The translations under genes were made by a program, and so were the position numbers. The notes under the pieces are model-generated. The model ran no database searches, had not been told where the DNA came from, and was given only the letters and a program-made list of their open reading frames with translations. Below are positions 58,753-64,000 of a stretch of DNA of 64,000 bases, one piece after another; position 1 is the stretch's first letter; each line of letters starts with the position of its first letter. Source of the stretch: Phallusia mammillata (taxonomy: Eukaryota; Chordata; Ascidiacea; Phlebobranchia; Ascidiidae); assembly GCA_003260075.1 (NCBI GenBank), contig QLIY01000465.1, positions 59,759 through 123,758 on the forward strand, in the 5' to 3' direction.

Positions 58753-59809
58753 ATGAGTGGAACCCGGAGTGACATTATAAAAGTCATTGATGGAGTTGTA
58801 CATGCTGAAAGTGGAGAAAAATCACAGAAATGTTACGACAATTGGACGAAAAATTACGATGTGAACCTAACGAATATTGGATATTTCCTCCCCAAGAGAG
58901 CGGTAGAGAGCTTCACAAAATACACAAAACAAGTCAATATCGAAAAAGTTTTAGATGTTGGAGCTGGTATAGAGACGGAACATGTGAAACATTGTGTTTT
59001 TTGTTGAACTTATGCCTTGTTCTTTTTCCAAGGTACCGGATTTGTGGGGCAATATCTGCGCAAAGACGCGAAATACGAAGGTGTAATTGACATTTTGGAT
59101 GCCAACATGGAAATGTTACACCTTGCAAGCAAAAAAGATCTGAATTTCAGGTTGAAAACAAACACAACAAAAATATTCAATGTCAACCAGTAGTTTTTAC
59201 TTGTAATTTTATTTATATTTAGAAACATTATACGTCACTGGATCGAAGGGGAATTACCGGTTCGTGATGAAAGCTATGACGTCATGATGTGTGTCGGATC
59301 CTTCATTCCTAACCACGTGCCTGTGACGTCACTTCCGGTATGACATTTTCCAAAATTGTTGCAACCAACGGTAAAATTTATCTGAAATGTTTTTTAAAAA
59401 AACAAATAAACAGTCTGTAAACCACCGCTCTGAAAAATATGAACGCAAACCAAATAGTCTTTATGTGGTAAAATGTTCTACATCACATAAGGGGCATTTG
59501 TTTTTGCTGATTGGATGGATTTTTTGCCTGATTGGTAGGGGCAAAAGTTTTGGACAACACTGATTTAAATCAAACTCTTGTGTGTATGTTATATGTCAGG
59601 GAATATTCAAGTGTGTACGAAAGGGAGGTCTCCTAATATTCACAACACGAGTTGAGACCACAGAGAGTTACAAACAAGAGTTCGACGAATTACTCGCAAG
59701 CATGGAACGCGATAGCGCCATCAAGCGCTTAGAAATGAAGGAAGTCGTTCACTTCGAAAACGTGGAGAAGAAAATTAATTCCGCTATTTACGTTTACCAG
59801 AAACTCTAA
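58753..59809 (+). CDS. SAM-dependent methyltransferase, METTL27/WBSCR27-like, copy 1
   Basis: Class I methyltransferase that transfers a methyl group from S-adenosylmethionine; its substrate is unknown. Four exons: 58753-58966, 59033-59150, 59223-59337 and 59600-59809, phases 1, 0 and 0 after allowance for partial codons, giving 218 residues. Order of landmarks: an N-terminal helix with CYDNWTKNYDVNL; motif I VLDVGAGTGFVGQYL (about residues 66-80), split by the first intron; the acidic binding stretch GVIDILDANMEML; the motif IV-type segment SYDVMMCVGSFIPNHVPVTS; and GGLLIFTTRVE near the C-terminal sheet. The GSF-PNHVP pattern is what suggests the METTL27 group. No signal or membrane segment is seen, so it is probably cytosolic. 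A close tandem copy follows 2.57 kb downstream. Confidence 0.88.
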
Positions 59810-59994
59810 CTGTCAAATTTTGCTAACTATACGAATCTGCAAGTATTTATGATTTATTTTAATAGCAGCATATTCCATATCGAAAATATTTAATGATTTA
59901 ATACTTTTTTGCAGTGGTTTCATTTATTAGAAACTTTCTTTTATGTCAAAATAAATCCATGACTTGCTAATGCTTACAGTTACGTAACAAATAT

Positions 59995-60285
59995 GGTGGA
60001 CTACTAACGTAAGAACTCACAGTAGCCAGGTTTGCTAATTTCCAGTAGGTGGCGCACGAAAATATTTTAAATGCAATTTGTGTAAAAAATGGTCACGGTC
60101 AGAGCTATTAGAGGTTTCATCATAACAATAAAATCAACTCAAAATCCCAGTTCTTCATGTTAAAATTAGTTCCCAACCCTACCCCAGTTTCACTGAAATT
60201 TTTTAATACCTGCGCTCTTTACGCCATCTACCGGAAATTGGCAAACCTGGCTACTGTGAGTTCTTACGTTGGCAGCTCTGCCAAC
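59995..60285. mobile_element. Foldback element, copy C
   Basis: Left arm CTACTAACGTAAGAACTCAC and right arm GTGAGTTCTTACGTTGGCAG are complementary. The inner parts AGTAGCCAGGTTTGC and GCAAACCTGGCTACT also pair but are unlike copies A and B. The loop shares AAAAATGGTCACGGTCAGAG with copies A and D. It lies between the two methyltransferases and is not part of the duplicated flank. Confidence 0.78.
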
Positions 60286-61323
60286 AAGTATAACCTTAAC
60301 CGGCGCACGTTGACCGTGAAAGAAAGCATCGATGCACGACCGAGTAACGATTACAGTGCGAAACATTGAGGTTGTTTAACTAGTCTTTGAGATAGCGCTT
60401 GAACCATGAATATTGCAGCGACGTTCGTAGTAACTGGAATTTGTGTTGTAACTGACAAATGGAATATATTGAAGCAAAACTTTATAAGCCAAGCATTTGG
60501 AACTGCAGCCACTCTTTGTTTGGTTTCAAGTTCGGCAAACACTACTTGTCATGTCAGCGTATCTGCAGATAAGGCAATGTGGCCTTTACCAGTCAGTCAA
60601 CAGTCAAGTTAAACTTTAATGTATTTGGACTTCAGTTCGTGACGAGAGATAAGTCGTATTAGCTAGTGTAGACATCCAACGGCACTCCAGTTTGTTGGTA
60701 GTAACAGGCTTAAAAGTACATGCCTCACCGTTTATTAGCTTTGTGCTTTTAAATTTATTTAGTATTGTGAAGATTCATTTGGTGACAAGGGTTGTATAGG
60801 GAATGTGATCATATATTGCTGGTTTTGCAGATAGATACAGTTGTATGTGATTTGAAATGCTCCCGATTGGTTTTAAATTTGACGATTTCAGTCAATCGTT
60901 GATAGAATGCTTCCAAAATGTATCCCAAGAGATCGCATCATGCCACTGTGGGAAGTATGGGATGCACAGTATAAGACACATATGGCAGCAATGTCGTTGG
61001 TACATCAGAGTGCTTTATAACAATTGTTTGAAGACGTGTTTGTTGAAATAGAAAGAGTTCATTGTGAAGATAATACGTTTACAATCGCTTTATGCAGAAC
61101 AGTAGAGAACAATTTACCCAATTTTGAAAGTTAGAACTAGTCATTGTTGTGAACAAAGAAAGTTTGTAATTAATCGCGTGACCTTGCAAGCAGTAAAATG
61201 GCTTTTCAATGAAAATAGAAACGGTTATTCACTAACAGTTTGTTGTATCCGATGTATCCATTACCGACAATCACGATTTATCTGATTGCATTGTTTTGAA
61301 AAGCGAAAGGTCAGGTTTGTAAT

Positions 61324-62315
61324 ATGAGCGGAACTCAGAGTGACATCATAAACGTGGTCAGTGGAGTTGTACATGCTGAAAATAGAGAAACAACACAAAA
61401 ATCTTACGACGATTGGACGAAAAATTACGATGAGGATCTTGGGAATGTTGGATATTTTGTCCCCAAGAGAGCGGTAGAGAGCTTCGTGAAATACACGAAA
61501 CACGTGAAGGTCGAAAAAGTTTTAGATGTTGGAGCTGGTAGAGACGGAATTTTGTGATACAAAGTGTTTTCTATTAAGTTTCATGCTTTATTCTTTCAAG
61601 GTACCGGATTTGTGGGACAGTATCTGCGCACCGACGCGAAATACGAAGGTGTAATTGACATTTTGGATGCCAACATAGAAATGTTATACCTTGCAAGTAA
61701 AAAAGATCTGAATTTCAGGTTAAAACCCCAAATACTGCACCTCATTGTAATTTTAACTTTAACTTTTTTATTTTTTCCGTTTAGAAATATAATACGTCAC
61801 TGGGTTGAAGGAAAATTACCGGTCCATGATGAAAGCTATGACGTCATGATGTGTGTTGGATCATTCGCTCCAAACCACGTGCCTGTTACGTCACTTCCGG
61901 TATGACACCAACTTTATTCGCGAAAGCAGAGGAGACGTTCGTTTTTTTGTTTCGTAACAATGAAAAGACAAACCAATCAATCCAAATTAGGCTTTGTGAC
62001 GTTTCAACAACTTATTTGTATTTTTTTTCTTGACTTTTTGGTCGTTTTATCATTCAAGGATTTTTGGCCTTCTATCATAGACTGCATCTATTTCTTCTAT
62101 TGCAGGGAATATTTAAGTGTGTACGAAAGGGAGGTCTCCTAATATTCACAACACGAGTACAGAGTCCTGGGAGTTACAAACAAGAGTTCGACGAATTACT
62201 CGCAAGGATGGAACTCGATGCTGCCATCAAGAGGTTGGACACGTACGAAGTCGTTCATTTCCAAAACGCGGAGAAAAAAATTAATTCCGCTATTTATGTT
62301 TACCAGAAACTCTGA
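61324..62315 (+). CDS. SAM-dependent methyltransferase, METTL27/WBSCR27-like, copy 2
   Basis: Tandem duplicate of the gene at 58.75 kb with the same presumed reaction. Exons 61324-61537, 61601-61718, 61785-61899 and 62106-62315 have exactly the same lengths (214, 118, 115, 210) and phases, giving 218 residues. Motif I (VLDVGAGTGFVGQYL), GVIDILDANIEML, SYDVMMCVGSFAPNHVPVTS and GGLLIFTTRVQ are all intact. Changes are mostly conservative or near the ends (for example DTYEVVHFQNAEKK near the C-terminus). AATAAA 24 bp after the stop is a likely poly(A) signal. Introns differ more than exons, so both copies appear to be under constraint. Confidence 0.88.
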
Positions 62316-64000
62316 TCGTCAGTTATTTTGTTATAGTGAATAAACAAACTATTCAAATTTGAAGATATTTGTGATTTATTTTGATATCAGCAAATTTTAG
62401 TTTAGGCACTTCCAGCATTTAGTGCTTAACAACACAAACTAAATGTTGTTTTAGTTACACATAAAAAGTTTCATTTAGTTTTCATTTGATTTAACTTTGA
62501 ATAAATTAAGTAGCATAATAAAAAGTTTTGCCTGTTTTCACATTAGCATAATAAGAGAAGAATTCGATAGTATTTATTTCTTTTTTTTATTCGATATTCC
62601 AGAAAGTTAATCAACAAACAAATTTAAAACCTCCGAAATAAAGATAGATTTAACAATTTCAAACTGCTGCGTTTGGTTTCACTTAGACTTGTGTCATATA
62701 TTCACAATAAACAAAAATACACAATAAACAACGAGCATGTTTATCAAATAATAAATAAATATTACCCTAGTTATTTTTGCAAAACTATTCTTAATATTAC
62801 ACAACAATAAATAAAGCAAATCACTATGGAACATTTAAACTGGTAAAAATTGACAATTACTTTTATAAAAGGAAAGCGATTTGAGCACATTGTGTTAAAC
62901 CAGGGATATTTAACCGGTTTTCCATGAAACACTAGTCAAACTGATTAACTTATTGCTCCCTTTAAAATTCGAAACAAATTTCATTCTCCCGCAATAGATT
63001 GCATAATAAATTTTAAACCATACAATACCATTTTGTATTGGGTGTTTTATTAAGTTCAGAGGTTATATTACCAAAGCTAAAGTGTCAATTTACAAACAAC
63101 ATGTAAATATTAAACTAAATTCCTCCCCTCAAGTTCTAAAATTCCTCTCCGGTTAGGAACCATTGACTTAAGCGAAGTCTTGTGTAATAAGTGGAAGGTT
63201 CTCGCTCAAAACAGCTTGGGAACTTAAGCTGCAACCCTTGCACTGTAGCAACACGTTCAAGCGACATGAAAAATGTNTGTGCCGCTGTACACTAGTGAAG
63301 GGGTCGGCAATGTTTTTTACACGGGGGACCGTTTATAAAACTAAAATTTTATCGCGGACCGTCTTTAAAAAAATACTAATATTTAGCAATAAAAACGTCT
63401 AAATTATTTTATCATTCACGGGATGCACGGGGAAAATGTTTCAAAGCCTAAAAAGTATATGGTCCAGTAACGAACTTCTCGCGGACCGGCGGTTGCCGAC
63501 CACTGCACCAGTGCATAAAATATTTCCAAGTGTGCCGCGGAATATACCCTAATTTAACGACGAAATATGAACGTTTAAAAGCTATTTGTTGTCTTATTTG
63601 TCATAAATAGCAATCTGACTCACCAAAATAAACTCGCAAATTAATTTTTTAGAACAACTTTTGTGTTGTTGGCCTGCAAAGTGTACCGCAAACAAATAGT
63701 TTGTTAAAACGCTGCTTTACAAACCATAAGCATCGCTATCGAAGTATCGTTGAAATAAAACCCGAATCATAAAGAAGATTAACCAAGTTAAAATAACCAC
63801 AGATATGCAGCCCTGCTAAAAGTCAGGTCTGAATCAAGCCCGTTCTCTGAAACTTAAACACGAGGATCAATTCAACAAAAAAGTCCAACTCGACTTCCAA
63901 CAAATGTTTGGAAAATTTCGCTGGTTTGCATTTCACAAACGCACAAAAAGTTAAAAGACGAAATGACTTTGTAAAATGCATCGTTGCTACAAAAGGTTGG
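62316..64000. other. Repeat-bearing 3' flank, no gene
   Basis: AT-rich sequence with a degenerate MITE-like segment (about 62909-63165, TAACCGGTT ... CCGGTTAGGAACCATTG) and the hAT MITE below. One ambiguous base (n) is at 63277. Confidence 0.45.
63298..63505. mobile_element. hAT-type MITE, inverse relative of the 35.0 kb element
   Basis: The left end AAGGGGTCGGCAA (first base changed from C) and right end TTGCCGACCACTG are inverted repeats. Flanking 8-mers CACTAGTG and CACCAGTG match at 7 of 8 positions. The interior shares GCGGACCG and AATATTTAGCAATAAAAAC-like blocks with 35002-35239. Confidence 0.82.

Overview
The window is eukaryotic and animal-like: AT-rich, with small genes split by short GT-AG introns and packed with short mobile elements (hAT-type MITEs, tRNA-derived SINEs, foldback elements). 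Gene compactness, repeat style and two Sec-containing glutathione peroxidases fit a marine invertebrate; an ascidian (tunicate) is my best guess, but this is inference and no species is proven. All gene models below were spliced by eye from GT/AG sites, reading-frame phase and, where possible, agreement between paralogues.

Layout. 1-16.9 kb: no convincing gene; dispersed repeats and several local duplications. 16.9-19.3 kb and 21.5-25.0 kb: two tandem secreted glutathione peroxidase genes on +, each with an in-frame UGA for selenocysteine and a recognisable SECIS element in its 3' UTR. 26.1-29.5 kb: a + strand gene for a basic, Lys/Arg-rich protein of unknown function. 30.5-32.0 kb and 33.6-36.4 kb: two minus-strand genes, one for a secreted Cys-containing glycoprotein and one for a single-pass membrane protein with a PPxY-bearing tail. 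36.4-47.5 kb: mostly repeats, with a few weak exon candidates. 47.5-57.1 kb: a cluster of six small genes or first exons, on both strands, that share a near-identical signal peptide and then diverge; this is the most interesting undescribed system here. 57.8-62.4 kb: a tandem duplication of a four-exon SAM-dependent methyltransferase gene of METTL27/WBSCR27 type. 62.4-64 kb: repeats only.

Assembly caution. The + strand carries 33 homopolymer C runs and no comparable G runs. Every run is at least 10 long and about half are exactly 10. Most sit between two imperfect copies of the same 60-400 bp. The simplest reading is that assembly gaps (minimum 10) were written as C, with unmerged overlapping or allelic contig ends on both sides. 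Several of these duplications fall inside genes (26.7, 36.2, 50.5-50.8 kb) and create false frameshifts. Translations of the C runs (polyproline/polyglycine) should be ignored.

The peroxidases reduce peroxides outside the cell, and the methyltransferase pair uses S-adenosylmethionine on an unknown substrate. The peptide cluster looks like a secreted, fast-evolving family such as immune or mucosal peptides; no function can be read from the sequence.
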